A DNA stretch of 64,000 bases, taken from NCBI GenBank assembly GCA_022606425.2, contig JAHDVF020001353.1, positions 744,001 through 808,000 on the forward strand. The letters run 5' to 3'. The notes beneath the pieces are model-generated. The model did no database searches. It was not told the origin of the DNA and saw only the letters and a program-made list of their open reading frames with translations. The position numbers and the translations under genes are program-made. How positions within the stretch are numbered: the stretch's first letter is position 1; every line of letters starts with the position of its first letter. Of the stretch, positions 32,891-43,649 are shown piece after piece. The stretch comes from Lepidostoma basale (taxonomy: Eukaryota; Arthropoda; Insecta; Trichoptera; Lepidostomatidae).

Positions 32891-33430
32891 TTTGTTTTTC
32901 CTTTTTGTAAATTAAATCCCGACTGAATGTTTTATTATGAAACTAATATTGTCTCTTACTGCATAAATCAAACTGTCAACTTTAATTTCCATCACATTTT
33001 ACAAACCAACAAAATTTATTAGTTTTGATATTTCATTCCGGATTCTGTTGTATGTTAAAATATCTTATTAATGTGAAACAAACTTAAGTAATGAAATATT
33101 CAGATTTGCGTTCAGCCACAGTTCGTGTTTTCCTTTTGCCGAAACAAATTTCCAACAGAGCGGTTCTTTCGCTGTTTAGTTACACGAGCTGTTTCTGCTG
33201 TGAGTAATTTTATCGACACCAAACGAAGCACGTTTTTGACTTAAAACAGCCATGAAACCCACGGCTAATTGTTAATGCTAATTACAAAACAAACATTATT
33301 GTTAACTCCATCTTAATATTATTGAATTTAAGACACGTGTATCCAAAGGCAAAGATTTTGAGAAAAGGATCCAGTGTAACCCCTTGAGGAACCTCATTTG
33401 GAGATTCAACATTTTATTTTAATTCATCAT
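32891..33430. other. No gene seen
   Basis: AT-rich, nothing recognised. Confidence 0.4.
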
Positions 33431-33782
33431 TTAAGCGAATGTAGAGGATTCACTCCGTTGATCTGAAGCTTTTATAGGGGACCAATTCTGATCACCTAAA
33501 CGAGAGAGTACAGACAAACGGATTTTCACTGAGATTCTCAAACACTTCTTCGATATTGACATTTGAACGGCGTGTTTTTGGACGACCAGCGCGTTTAGCG
33601 TCTCCGGCTGTTCCAGTCTTTCTGAATTTTTCAATTAATCTCTTCACAGTTGACGAAGTCAAAACACAATTTCGATCATATTTTGTATGAAACATTCAAA
33701 CTGCGGCCGCCATAATTTCATTATTTTTGAGATATTGTTCAATTATGAAAACACGTTGTTGTATCGTGTAACGTCCCATTTT
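33431..33782 (-). pseudogene. Tc1/mariner-type transposase N-terminus
   Basis: From ATG at 33782 the minus strand reads GRYTIQQRVFIIEQYLKNNE, a stop, then FHTKYDRNC, STVKRLIEKFRKTGTAGD, KRAGRPKTRRSNV and ENLSENP. This is the paired helix-turn-helix DNA-binding region with the GRP-type hook typical of the superfamily. The catalytic part is missing and the 3' side shifts frame. Confidence 0.75.
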
Positions 33783-33899
33783 TACTAACCCTAAACTGTC
33801 AGCTATCAAATTGCTTTTTTTCGTTGTTGCTAACAATTTACTGCACAAAAGGCGGTGTACGGGACAGATTGCTCCCCCCGTACTATTAATATTTATTTA

Positions 33900-34582
33900 G
33901 GCCGCTGACTGCTGCTCGTCTCCAGATGTAGTGTAGATGGTGAAAGCGGAGAATACGGCTGATGATACTTGTGTGTAATAAAACCAAGTTTTATTATATT
34001 GCGGCGATCTGTGCAGTAGTTGAAGCGAAGAGAGTGGTGTCAGTAGCTCAAAGCCCTTACAAGGACTGGTTTTCATGTAGGTAGGAGCGCTAAATCCTCC
34101 AGACGCGCAGCGAGCAAGTGCGTGAGTGAGAGTGAGTGCCGAGTCACGAATTATGTCGGCAATGGTTTGATGATGCTATTGTAAATACGCAGATTAGTGT
34201 TTAATAGACAGGATCTTAGACTTCAGGAACGTTTTCAAGGAGGCTGCACCATATAAGCCTTCTTGAACTTTGGGCTTTCTTAAATATACTACTCAATTGA
34301 ATAGTTCTTTGTGGTAAAAAAGGGTTTAGCAGTTTCAAAGGTACTCTCCGGAACTTAAAACATAAGCGATGTTTAAGAGTATGAAAGTTTTTGAATTACT
34401 TCTTTTTCCGAGAATTTCGCTGTGACTTGAACACAGCGGGAAGCAGCCCTAAAAAACAAATCTGTATACATAAATACGGTCCTGCAAGACAGAGGCGGTT
34501 CGTAAATATTACATTAAATTATTTTTTTGTATTAATTGTTTTAAAACCCAATTTATTCACAATATATTCCCTTGTGAATAGA
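33900..34582. other. No gene seen; mixed-composition block
   Basis: 33950-34180 is less AT-rich than its surroundings, with no partner or domain. Could be unique host sequence. Confidence 0.3.
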
Positions 34583-34672
34583 AGTTAGAAATATCTCAGT
34601 ATAGAACAATGTGGTGATCCATTATTTCTGCCTACCCCTCCGGAGAGACTGTGTGGAGGTTAATTAGTTATA
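34583..34672 (+). mobile_element. RTE-A tail fragment
   Basis: GTGGTGATCCATTATTTCTG, CCTACCCCTCCGG and a TTAATTAGTTA end. Confidence 0.65.
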
Positions 34673-34673
34673 T

Positions 34674-34850
34674 TGTTACGTTCTCCCAACGATCAAGGTG
34701 TAAAGCCTTCGAAACATGCCGTGAAAAATAAATTCAAGAGTGGAAAAACAGCGTCTTAAATTTTAAAAAAATTGTCTTTCTCACGATGATGAAGGCGTAA
34801 AGCCTTCGAAACATGTCGAAAAAAATAAACCGAAAAGTGGAAAAACAGTA
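34674..34850 (+). repeat. Direct tandem of two family A hammerhead units, 97-bp period
   Basis: TTCTC of stem I starts at 34681-34685 and again at 34778-34782. Both units contain the AAGG/CCTT stem II, CGAAACATG and the GTGGAAAAACAG 3' part. Unit 1 core is CCAACGA, unit 2 ACGATGA, so both are decayed. This is the only head-to-tail pair in the window. Confidence 0.75.
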
Positions 34851-34975
34851 ATAGTAAACATGATTGTTTAGTGGTTTTACTTGGATTTAATTTATATAAA
34901 TTATAAAAATTGTGAATGACCGAATGACTTTTTTTACTTTAGTGGATTTATAACCGTGAAATTTTAAATAGCAAC

Positions 34976-35135
34976 AATCGGGTGGTGGTCTAGGGGATAG
35001 AACGCTTTGCTCCTGATCCAGGGGACTTGGGTTCAAGCCTGGACACGACCAAATTCATAATAATGGGCTATTTTCTGCTTACATTGAAGATTGTAAAAAT
35101 AAATTCTATTATCATTGATTTAAATCTGTACAAAC
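34976..35135 (+). mobile_element. tRNA-derived SINE (Arg-CCT-like)
   Basis: A box GGTGGTCTAGGGGATAG, anticodon-arm region TTTGCTCCTGATCCAG, B box GGGTTCAAGCCTGG, then a body ending CATTGATTTAAATC. Confidence 0.8.
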
Positions 35136-35144
35136 TTTAGTTTA

Positions 35145-35318
35145 TCAATTATTGAATGTCGGCCATGTGAGGAGTCAGAGAAATCGACGCGCGTGCATGA
35201 CACGATGTATGAATGTTGAGGAAGCGAGAGAAAGATATCAGGAAAGAAAAGTGTGGCAGTCCATTCTTTCTGCCTACCCCTTCGGGGAGACGGCGTGATG
35301 GTTAGTAAGTTAGTTATA
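35145..35318 (+). mobile_element. RTE-A 3' end, TTAG-tailed
   Basis: Contains TTGAATGTCGGCCATGTGAG, CATGACACGATGTATGAATG and CCCCTTCGGGGAGACGGCG, then TGGTTAGTAAGTTAGTTA. Confidence 0.85.
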
Positions 35319-35609
35319 AATTGTGACGAAGTTTTTTCGCCTTGCGAGGGGTTTTTCAAACTGAGTCAAAGAATGCCCTTGCGAGGCGAAACAAATTTGT
35401 CACAATTTATATAAACTAAATCCAAGTATAACCACTAAACAATCGTGTTTACTATTATAAAATAATAATGAAGTTTTACAAAATTAATACCTCAACCATT
35501 TATGGAAAAACATTGTTTTTATTTATAAAAATTCGTTGTTATTCTTTATTTTTGTAAACATCGAAAAAAAATCTATTTAAAATGTATATTTAGTTTGAAT
35601 CCACTAAAG

Positions 35610-35655
35610 TTTGTGTCTTCGACCGATTTCGGCAGCTCGCTACTATCTTCTGGTC
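35610..35655 (-). ncRNA. Hammerhead-like motif, family H
   Basis: CAGAAGA (35652-35646), extra U, stem with GUAGC-GA-GCUGC, GAA, AUCGGU, C17. A replaces U4, as at 9049. Confidence 0.45.
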
Positions 35656-35704
35656 ACTAATTTTTTTATTTTAATTATTTACAATGAAGGTCTACCATGA
35701 AATT

Positions 35705-35872
35705 TTAAATAGCAACAATCGGGTGGTGGTCTAGGGGATAGAACGCTTGGCTCCTGATTCAGGGGACTTGGGTTCAAGCCTCGACACGACCAGATTCCTT
35801 CTTCATAATAATGAGCTACTGCTCACATTGAAGATTGTAAAAATTAATTCTAATATCATTGATTTAAATCCT
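35705..35872 (+). mobile_element. tRNA-derived SINE (Arg-CCT-like)
   Basis: GGTGGTCTAGGGGATAGAAC, CTTGGCTCCTGATTCAG, GGGTTCAAGCC; ends at CATTGATTTAAATCC, where an RTE-A fragment begins. Confidence 0.8.
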
Positions 35873-36205
35873 TGTATGGATCCCTCTTGTATGTAAGTAA
35901 ATCTTGGAGCTGGCAAAAGAAGGATGAAAGCAGGATAAACGCCGTAGAAATATGATCACTAAGAAAAATGTGAGGGAAAACGTTGTATGATAGAATACCG
36001 AACGATGAAATAAGAAAGAAGTCTAAGGCAGGTGATGACTGCATCATGGATAAAATTAAAAAAGGATCCCTGAGATTGTTTAGACATATGGAACGAATGA
36101 ATGAGAGTAGAATGGTTAAAAAGTTGTACACAAGCAGCGTGAGTGGAAAAAGAAGCCGAGGACGTACGAGGAAAACATGGCATGACCAAATTAATCAATT
36201 ACAAA
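35873..36205 (+). pseudogene. RTE-A LINE fragment, SVSGKRSRG subfamily
   Basis: Encodes WSWQKKDESRINAVEI, TLYDRIPNDEIRKK (one frame shift away), HMERMNESRMVKKLYTSSVS and GKRSRGRTRKTWHDQINQL, then departs from the family at about 36206. Confidence 0.8.
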
Positions 36206-36565
36206 CATTTACATTTTTTTGTAAATGTTTTTTTGCCGCCACTGTCACGGTCCGCCAGCGGCGCGCGGCATTTGTTACGCAAGTCTCGGGCGGTTCTCCT
36301 AAGTGTTTTTCCACTATGAAACTTTTTGAGTACACAATTTCTAATTTGGCTCGACTTTCCCAGCGCCCCAAACTTCCCGCGGATGTAAGCATTAAATGTT
36401 TTGTTTTATATGCGGCTACCGAATGCAAAACCGCCACTCTGGGCGTCGATAAAATGTGCGCCATCCGCGTAAAACGAACTGCATTTTTTATGCTTTACCT
36501 GTTAACGTTTTCTTTGTTGTGGAGCGGTTCTGAATTTCGTCGCTTTTTTAACGTCGTGACGTAGT
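36206..36565 (+). other. GC-richer open segment fused to RTE-A, unknown
   Basis: The RTE-A frame continues open for about 120 codons past the point where family similarity ends, to TAG at 36562-36564. It includes KCFVLYAATECKTATLGVDK and a hydrophobic stretch FFMLYLLTFSLLW. The opposite strand is also open (36464-36195), so the open frame may be chance in GC-richer DNA. No domain recognised. Confidence 0.3.
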
Positions 36566-36599
36566 TTACCCTTCAGATTTTTTTATCAGATCATTATTT

Positions 36600-36884
36600 T
36601 GTAAACCTACTTACTTCCTGAAAGGGTTGGATGTAGGTGCCAAAATGAACGGAGTGTCAGTAAGCTGTCTCTTGTATACGGATGGCGCTGTCCTACTTGC
36701 AGACAACGAGCATGAACTACAAGTCCTGGTTAAAAGTATGTATGAGGTATGCTTGCAAAGTGATCCGATGATAATGTTAATAAGTCCAAGGTAAATGATT
36801 TTTGAAAAAGAAGAAATCATGACAGTCTGCAACATAAGCGTGAATGGTGAAAAATTGGAGCAAGTAGATGAGTTCGTGTATTTA

Positions 36885-36915
<31 letters not shown>

Positions 36916-37345
36916 TGCTAACTTATAAAGCGCCGTTTTTGTGATGTAATCACCTCAAGGGCGCATTAAGACGTGTTTTCAATCTAAAAAATCTAAATGT
37001 GACCGCTTAAAAAGCGATCGGCTAAAAAGTATAGTAGAACAAAGTATAAATGTTTAAATTGGGTATGAAATTTGAAAAAGATGGGTTTTCAATTTAGATC
37101 TGAAATTTGTCGGATCATTTATGCATCTGAGGTGTGAAAGGAGATTGTTCCAAGCTGATGGACCGGCTACCGCAAACGCTCGATCCCCGAAATTTGTACT
37201 AGGGCAACGCTTTGGCTCAACTAGTCTTCCTATTGCTGAGGAATTCGCCGAGCGAAGTGTGGATTTCCTTGAATTTAGGCTATCCGTTAACCAGGTAGTA
37301 TGTTTACAAAATATGGGCGAGTGCAGAGGCATTTTGAATGAATGG
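36600..37345 (+). pseudogene. RTE-A reverse transcriptase remnant, split by an L2 copy
   Basis: LKGLDVGAKMNGVSVSC and LLYTDGAVLLAD occupy the YADD palm motif, with Ala-Asp changed to Thr-Asp-Gly, then NISVNGEKLEQVDEFVYLG. The L2-like element sits in the sequence right after YLG; RTE-A resumes at about 37316 and runs to VNGALKVVIANKN. Confidence 0.8.
36886..37315 (-). pseudogene. L2-like LINE 3' part inserted in RTE-A
   Basis: Minus-strand protein includes LNSRKSTLRSANSSAIGRLV, EPKRCPSTNFGDRAFAVAGP, SAWNNLLSHLRCINDPTNF and SKLKTHLFQ, typical of the L2/CR1 C-terminus. The 3' UTR ends in (AAT)n at 36886. AGGTA occurs on both sides, a short target duplication. Confidence 0.85.
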
Positions 37346-37550
37346 TTGGGGCAAAAAAGTGAATGGTGCACTTAAAGTTGTCATCGCAAACAAAAACATA
37401 TCCAAAAAAGCTAGAATACTACATTCCTTTCTTATATCAGCATTTGAGATTCTGTTGTATATCGTTCTACTACACATACGTCTTAGAGATCTCATATCTA
37501 CCGCATTTATTCTGTTCTCATCCTTCTTCTGCCAGTTCCATGGTTAGTTA
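37338..37550. pseudogene. RTE-A fragment with internal inversion
   Basis: The plus-strand piece GALKVVIANKNISKKAR ends at about 37420 and is followed by a minus-strand piece of the same ORF (SRTIYNRISNADIRKE, MRSLRRMC) to 37545, where a GTTAGTTAGTGAG run occurs. Looks like an inversion at insertion. Confidence 0.7.
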
Positions 37551-37879
37551 GTGAGTTAAATCTGCTTTTATCCTTCTTTTAGTAGTTTAATTTAGTGAAA
37601 AGGGTATAATTATTCCGGCTTCCCTCCGACACGGCATATTTATTTAAAAGTATTTCTAAATGTATATTCATTGAAAGTTGGTTCGTTAGAGTTCCTAATT
37701 TACTCCCAGAATCACTGAAAGATTCATCGTCCGGGCACAACTTCCCTGCCAGTTTATTTAATGGCCATTATTCAGATCGTGAACCAAACTTTAAAATACC
37801 AATTTATTTTAATCAAATCATTCTCACTTCGACTTACCATTATTAATCATTAGGTATATCTTTTTTAGATTTTACATAA
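37551..37879. other. No gene seen
   Basis: Nothing recognised. Confidence 0.35.
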
Positions 37880-37975
37880 ACTTAAGGCGTTAACACTGTG
37901 GAATTACATTGTAACGATAATTTTTATGAAATGAAACACTGTTTTTTGCACTTTTGAGTTTATTTTTCTCGACAT
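37880..37975 (+). repeat. Family A left arm
   Basis: TAAGGCGTTAACACTGTGG to TTTTTCTCGACAT; breaks off inside stem III of the ribozyme part. Confidence 0.65.
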
Positions 37976-38042
37976 AATTAAAAAATAATATAATAATTAA
38001 ATAAAACGATGTTTTTTAACTACTTCCACTTTTGTCTTTATT

Positions 38043-38092
38043 TAGACAGCGACCGGTTTCGCCAGACTCGCTGGCATCGACAGACTGGTAAC
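38043..38092 (-). ncRNA. Hammerhead motif, family F, one core change
   Basis: CUGUCGA (38083-38077; A6 to U), extra U, stem II GCCAG/CUGGC, GAA, ACCGGU, C17, with stem I CAGU/GCUG. Only the A6 change spoils an otherwise complete motif. Confidence 0.6.
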
Positions 38093-38099
38093 ACTATTG

Positions 38100-38551
38100 T
38101 AAACTTAGTCCTTTATATACATACAGATCAGGGGTGGTAAACATGATTCTATACAAAAATAATCTTCATATGTTTATGTAAAAATTTTCTGAATTTAACT
38201 ATTGGTATTACAGGTATTCTTGGAGGTTCGTGTTTAATACAATGGGTTTTAATTTTTATTATCTCTTACATATTCATATATAATGTTTGAAAATATGGTA
38301 ATTTTGTTTAAATTATTACTGAATTTAAATATTATATGTTATAGTTCTTGGTCCGTAAGGTTGGCCGCGCCTTATTCGGTTTTCCCAATCCATATAGCTG
38401 CTAGGGTCTGGAATCAATCAAAAACACATTTTGGGCAGTAATCGATTCCAGGAATATTTTTTATTTATTTATATGGGGTATAGCAACGGGGAGTGCACAA
38501 ACAGTATTTGGTCATTAAGAACTAGTTCTACACTCCTTTCCTAAAGTAAAA
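38100..38551. other. No gene seen
   Basis: Nothing recognised. Confidence 0.35.
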
Positions 38552-38745
38552 ACTAACTAACTAACTAACCATCACGCCGTCTCTCCGAAGGGGTAGGCAA
38601 AAATAATGGACTGCCACACTTTTCTTTCCTGACATATTTCTCTTGCCTCCTCAACATTCATACATCGTGTCATGCACGAGCGTCGATTTCTCCGACTCCT
38701 CACATGGCCGACATTCAATATTATTATCATTCAATATTCTTAAAG
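38552..38745 (-). mobile_element. RTE-A 3' end, TTAG-tailed
   Basis: AACTAACTAACTAACCATC, ACGCCGTCTCTCCGAAGG and the inverted 3' block. Confidence 0.8.
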
Positions 38746-39489
38746 TTAACCATGGAGTTTATCTTGTTTACCCATACCCGTAGAAATACGCAACGGCTAC
38801 TTACAAATGTAATATTAATAAAATTATTGCAACACCAGAGAAAAAGTCATTTAACGGAACCTTAAATACGTCCATAGAATTTGAATGAACTCGAAATTGT
38901 AAATTTCCAGTGCTTACTATTGTCGTTAAACCTTTTTCGAATAGTTCTGGAAAATGCGAATAGTTAAAGAGCCTTTTGTGGCATACGATTACTACCACGT
39001 AATTTATTTTACGGGGTGATCAAAATTTGAATACAAAGTTGGAAGTGGCTGGTTTAGAAAATTTGACTTATAAACAAAAATGGAAGATTTTATTAACTCG
39101 GTGTTAAATATACTGGAAACGGTTACGACCTAAGTCCCGGCAGTTAGGGGTGGAATGTATACTGATAAGGGATGTTTATTCAAATACCCGGAGCTTATTG
39201 TTAGTGGACACGACTTGGACCTCTGGGAACTGGGGAGAATGCTCCTTTTTTGTTGGTCAACATAAATATTTTAATTATTTTACCTTCTTACAATACAACA
39301 ATTGTACTTTGAAAGCACAATACAATGAATCCTTTCGTACTTATAGTGGTTACTTTATTGTTTGTTTATTTCAAAATATTACACGACTTTTTTTATGTTC
39401 CAAATAAGTAGTTATTACTATTTTATTATGAATTACAACACAATTTTGTTTGGGCAAAACGCAAGTGGAAAAAATTATTTATTATATTT
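38746..39489. other. No gene seen
   Basis: Open stretches (38801-38998 minus; 39150-39407 plus) lack recognisable domains. Confidence 0.35.
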
Positions 39490-39885
39490 TTTCTTGAACA
39501 ATGATGTTAAAATTATTTTAAAATAGTTTTAATATATTAATAACTTTTATTTGTATTTATTATTAAATAATAATCAATTCCAATAAAAACGTATGTAAGT
39601 TCATTTTAAATATGTTCATTAAATAAGAATATGTTCAATCATCTAAATGTTTTATACAAGTTTTATTACAGTTTATGGGGATGACATTTCGATTTTCTAA
39701 GGCATTATCAAATGTTTGATACTCCCTTAGAAATATATGATCAAGTGTCATTCCTATAATCTAAAATAAAACTTATAGAAAACGGACGTTTTCATTCGTA
39801 TTAACTGAAAAAAAATGTTTTGATTCAGAAAAAATCGTCCCTTTGGAATACCACAGTGTTAACGGCGTAAGTTTATTAAAAATAA
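39490..39885. repeat. Family K palindrome followed by family A right end
   Basis: K minus motif holds UUGAUAA (39711-39705) with a shortened stem III. Right arm ends TTTCATTCGTATTAAC; from 39816 the A terminus CCACAGTGTTAACGGCG follows. Confidence 0.6.
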
Positions 39886-40029
39886 CATATATGTATAATA
39901 ATATAAATTAAACAATACACATATTTTTACTAGAATTATTACTAAGTTCCTAAGGAATTACATATTTTTACAAACATTGTTCATATTTGATATTCATATA
40001 TTACGTATTTAGATAATTAACATATATTG

Positions 40030-40215
40030 AGACATGCAAAGACTGCCAAATCTCAGAAAATAATTACTGAAAATCCGGGGGGGACAAGAAGAATTGGAAG
40101 ACTCAGACTGAGGTGAAAGGACGAATTGAAAAAGGAAGCGGCACAGCTTCTGTAAGTTGTAAATTGGAAGACTCCAGCTGATGACAGGGAGGCGAAAGTT
40201 AAAGGAGGCCAATTT
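40030..40215 (+). pseudogene. RTE-type LINE C-terminal remnant
   Basis: GTRRIGRLRLRWKDELKKEA and NWKTPADDREAK are the closing residues of a LINE ORF distinct from RTE-A. Confidence 0.6.
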
Positions 40216-40221
40216 TCGTTT

Positions 40222-40360
40222 TAATCTATAATAATAATAATAATTAGGCTAATTTGTATAGCGCCGCTTTCGTGAATAACTCACCTCAAGGGTACTTTGA
40301 TAATGTTTTTAGTCATCAAAGCTGCATCTGACACCAGCAATCAGATAATAGTCGTTTATA
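40222..40360 (-). mobile_element. L2-like LINE 3' end
   Basis: (AAT)n then TGTATAGCGCCGCTTTCGTG and CTCACCTCAAGGG, the inverse of the L2 3' UTR. Confidence 0.65.
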
Positions 40361-40374
40361 TTTTATACATGATA

Positions 40375-41075
40375 TGACATTTTGTAACATAAGTGTAAAC
40401 GAAGAGAATTTGGAGCAGGTAAGTGAATTTGTGTATTTAGGTAGCATGTTCACAGCGGATGGCCGAACCTATAGTGACGTCGAAAGAAAGGTTGGAGCGG
40501 ATAACAAAGTGAATGGAGCTTTAAAATAGTTATTGGAAACAAGAATTTATCAATCAAAGCGGCAACGGCCGTTCACAGTGGAGTTCTGGTCCCAACCCTA
40601 ATGTATGGAAGCGAAGTTTGGATCTGGCAGAAGGAGGATGAGAGCAGAATATGAGGTCCCTAAAACGTATGTGTGATAGAACGATATATGACAGAATCTC
40701 AAATGCTGATATAAAAAATGAATGTAGAGCGGACGAAGATATTATGAAAAAAATTATGAAGGGATCGCTGCGTTGGTTCGAACATATGGAGCGCATTGAT
40801 GGAGAAAAAATGGTTACGTTAAAGAAAGAAAGAAAGTATACGTTAATGATGTAAACGGAGTACGGAGTCGAGGCAGACCGAGGAAAACATGGCATGACTT
40901 AATGAATAAAATTTTAAAGGTTGGTCATGTTAGAAGTCGGAATAATCGACGTGCGTGTATGACTCGCTGTATGAATGTGGAGGAAGCTAGAGGGGTGTGC
41001 CAGGATAGAGAAGTATGGCGGTCCATTCTCTCTGCCTACCCCTACTGAGAAACGGCTTGATGGTTTGTTTGTTTA
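40375..41075 (+). pseudogene. RTE-A LINE fragment, TTTG-tailed
   Basis: From NISVNEENLEQVSEFVYLG through VNGALK, a damaged YGSEVWIWQKEDESR, TIYDRISNADIKNE, GSLRWFEHMERID to the 3' block; ends GGCTTGATGGTTTGTTTG. Several stops and shifts. Confidence 0.82.
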
Positions 41076-41539
41076 TATTTTATAAGCATTATAGCACCAT
41101 CGAAGAAGACAAAGATTATTGTACAAATCAAGCTTCTGTACGTTGTTTTCTTGTTTGTATAACGAAAATTTGAAAAATAAGGAAAGTTTGCATTATTTAT
41201 CAAAATTCGTCTTGGGGTAAGTAAATTTGGAGAAGTTCAATCAATATTGTCTACAGGTTGATGGATTTGTTGTGAAAGATAGATGATGCCAGAAGTTTAG
41301 ACTTCGCGTATTGAGATGTTCCCACTTCATACACAATATACGCAATATTCATTGGATGAAATGTATTTTTTTTTATACTTGGAATGGATACTTTTAACAC
41401 AATAAAAGCTAAATGGAATTTTAATACGTTTTCTCTGTTACGAAAGCCGGCAAATTCCCAGAACGGGAGTGAAAAAATCTGATAATATAATGCTTTTTAA
41501 AACGTGTTGTTAAGATTACGATGTTTTTTTATACGTTTC

Positions 41540-41650
41540 TTAAAAATCTTTTTTATACGGATGAAAACGTCTGTTTTTTAGAAATTTGATTATATTTTAT
41601 GCGAATTACGTGTTTTGCCTTGTAAACCATTATCAAACATTTAACGTTCT
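41540..41650. repeat. Family K repeat
   Basis: Minus strand UUGAUAA box, GG-stem and CAAAACACG for GAAACATG; decayed. Confidence 0.5.
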
Positions 41651-41679
41651 TAAGAACAAATGTTTTGTTATGTTATGTT

Positions 41680-41990
41680 TTGCTGGAAAATATGCCTCTA
41701 CAAAATGTCGTAAGGCGCCATGTTGGATTTACAACAGCAACACTACTATCAACCCCAACTCTCTAGCATCCACGAGAGGTCTAGAGGCAATGTGGCACAT
41801 ATTACTTAGTGCCATAGGTGCCATAGCAGATAGAGAGAAGACGAATGGCGAGCTTCCAGCGCCATAAAACTGAATACACCCAGCTAAGGGAAGGTAACCC
41901 CGACAGAAAATCCTCCAGAGAAGACAAGGGGATACCACTCTGGATATTTATTACGAACAGAAGAAGTAGTTATTAAAAAAACATTATTTT
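41680..41990. other. Unknown GC-richer open segment
   Basis: Open on the plus strand (41586-41867; RKAPCWIYNS, RGLEAMWHILLSAIGAIADR) and on the minus (41938-41729). No partner in the window and no domain; could be part of a retroelement not otherwise present. Confidence 0.3.
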
Positions 41991-42147
41991 ATTTCATTTT
42001 TATTTTAAATGAATTTTCATCACGAAATTTAAGTAAAATTATTTGATAGCTTAAAACTTATTTCTCTTCCAATTAATGGTTATTTCTGTACTTTGGTGTA
42101 AAACTCCGATTTTAATTATTTTAATATTGATAAAGGCATCCATTTTG

Positions 42148-42425
42148 TATGTTTTATATCGCACCGTGAGTGTAAAACCGAAACCAGTGCAAATATACAG
42201 TTTAGAGATATGGGAGTTTCAAGACTTCATATTGCTTGGAAAAACTGTTTTTTTTTTAATAAACCAATGATTCTCAGTTTAATTTAATATACCTATCAAC
42301 CGAAAATCATGGGTTTATTAAAAAAAAAACTGTTTTTCCAAGCAATGTGAAGTCTTTAAACTCCCATATCTCGATACTGTATATTTGCACTTGTTTCGGT
42401 TTTACACTCACGGTGCGATATATAA
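42148..42425. repeat. Palindromic MITE, about 275 bp
   Basis: Arms of about 100 bp starting TCGCACCGTGAGTGTAAAAC; the centre is AT-rich with polyA/T runs. TATA stands at both tips. Confidence 0.7.
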
Positions 42426-42727
42426 ATGACGTTGAACTCTTGATAAACTTTAAGAAGCGGATGTATTCTTGAATATTTAAAACTTAGTCAATTAACATGC
42501 AAATTCGTTTTCACGTGGAAAGCAACGTTAAACACATTTTCTTTTCATTCAATTACGTGGAAAACAGTATATAGCAGGGAATGTGGCAATAGTTGTAGCG
42601 AAAGTCGTTTATTTAATAGTCCTTCAACGTTACGTCTAGAGCAGGGGTGGCCAACCTTTTCAGCAGCCGGGCCAGATTTTTGAAATGAGATTTCCTACCG
42701 GGCCGTACAACCATTTTTTTAAATTTT

Positions 42728-43475
42728 TAGTTGTATCTCAATAGAGACGAAGACGCAAACTGGAAACTGAACATGGATGATCAAGGTGTTTACAGGACTT
42801 ATGACATGTAATTGGTTGGGTTAAGCGCACGCTTTATGTAATTACAACATTCCCCATTCCACCTTTGTTATTATGATCATGCATGACAAATTTTTGGAAG
42901 ATGTATATATACTTCAAAATCCATATCTATCTTCACGTGTCAGTTTCAATCAGCCATCTATACAGATTTGGTTGCACTTGTGAATTTTTCAAGATTAACC
43001 TATACAACCGACCCACTAACGCCATTTATGGAGAAAGATTTTCGGCATTTAGCAAACTACCTTATTCACACAATGCGAAGGCTGTCGCCTAACATATTGT
43101 TAGAAGCCGCCAGGAGTATTATTCCATTCTATATGCCAAAGAATTTGACCAGAATATTTGAAGAACAAATATTTGTGAATGTATACTTATACCCGTATAC
43201 GAAATCCTGGATTTTCACCAAAGGGTGGTTAATTCAAATTTTTAGTTGTATCTCAATAGAGACGAGGGAATGGGGAATGTTGTAATTACATAAAGCGTGC
43301 GCTTAACCCAACCAATGACAGGTCATAAGTCCTGTAAACACCTTGATCATCCATGTTCAGTTTCCAGTTTGCGTCTTCGTCTCTATTGAGATACAACTAA
43401 AAATTTGAATTAAGCACCCTTTAGTGAAAATCCAGGATTTCGTATACAGGTATAAGTATACATTCACAAATATTT
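42728..43475. repeat. Family N palindrome inside the hAT
   Basis: Plus arm 42728-43230 with outer block, second arm start at about 43246, and minus arm 43265-43475. The inner edges form a near-perfect hairpin with identical AAATTTTTAGTTGTATCTC sequence in both. Confidence 0.75.
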
Positions 43476-43545
43476 GTTCATTTTTTTAAACTTAGGAAAT
43501 TGAATAACTTTGTTCAATCCACGACTTAATAAAAAATATATAAAA

Positions 43546-43585
43546 AACATGACATGTTTCGGAGGATACCTCCATCTTCAGGTGT
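43546..43585 (-). ncRNA. Hammerhead ribozyme motif D2
   Basis: CUGAAGA (43581-43575), extra U, stem II GGAGG/CCUCC, GAA, palindromic stem III ACAUGU (43557-43552), C17. Stem I partly paired (ACA/UGU with a mismatch next to the core). Confidence 0.7.
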
Positions 43586-43649
43586 AAAAATATAATAAAA
43601 ACTAAACAATGAAAGACTAATAAAAAACGCATATAAAATTATAACTCGT

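Larger units (their letters stand above)
34852..35460. repeat. Family M palindrome broken by a SINE and an RTE-A tail
   Basis: Left arm AGTAAACATGATTGTTTAGT (from 34856) and right arm ending AACAATCGTGTTTACTATT (to 35455). Inside lie a tRNA-SINE and an RTE-A 3' end, then AAATTGTGACGAAG and GAGGCGAAACAAATTTGTC. Confidence 0.75.

Noticed and set aside
34978..35052. Functional tRNA-Arg gene
   Set aside because: A and B boxes are present but acceptor and D stems do not pair and six copies share a non-tRNA 3' body, so it is a SINE.
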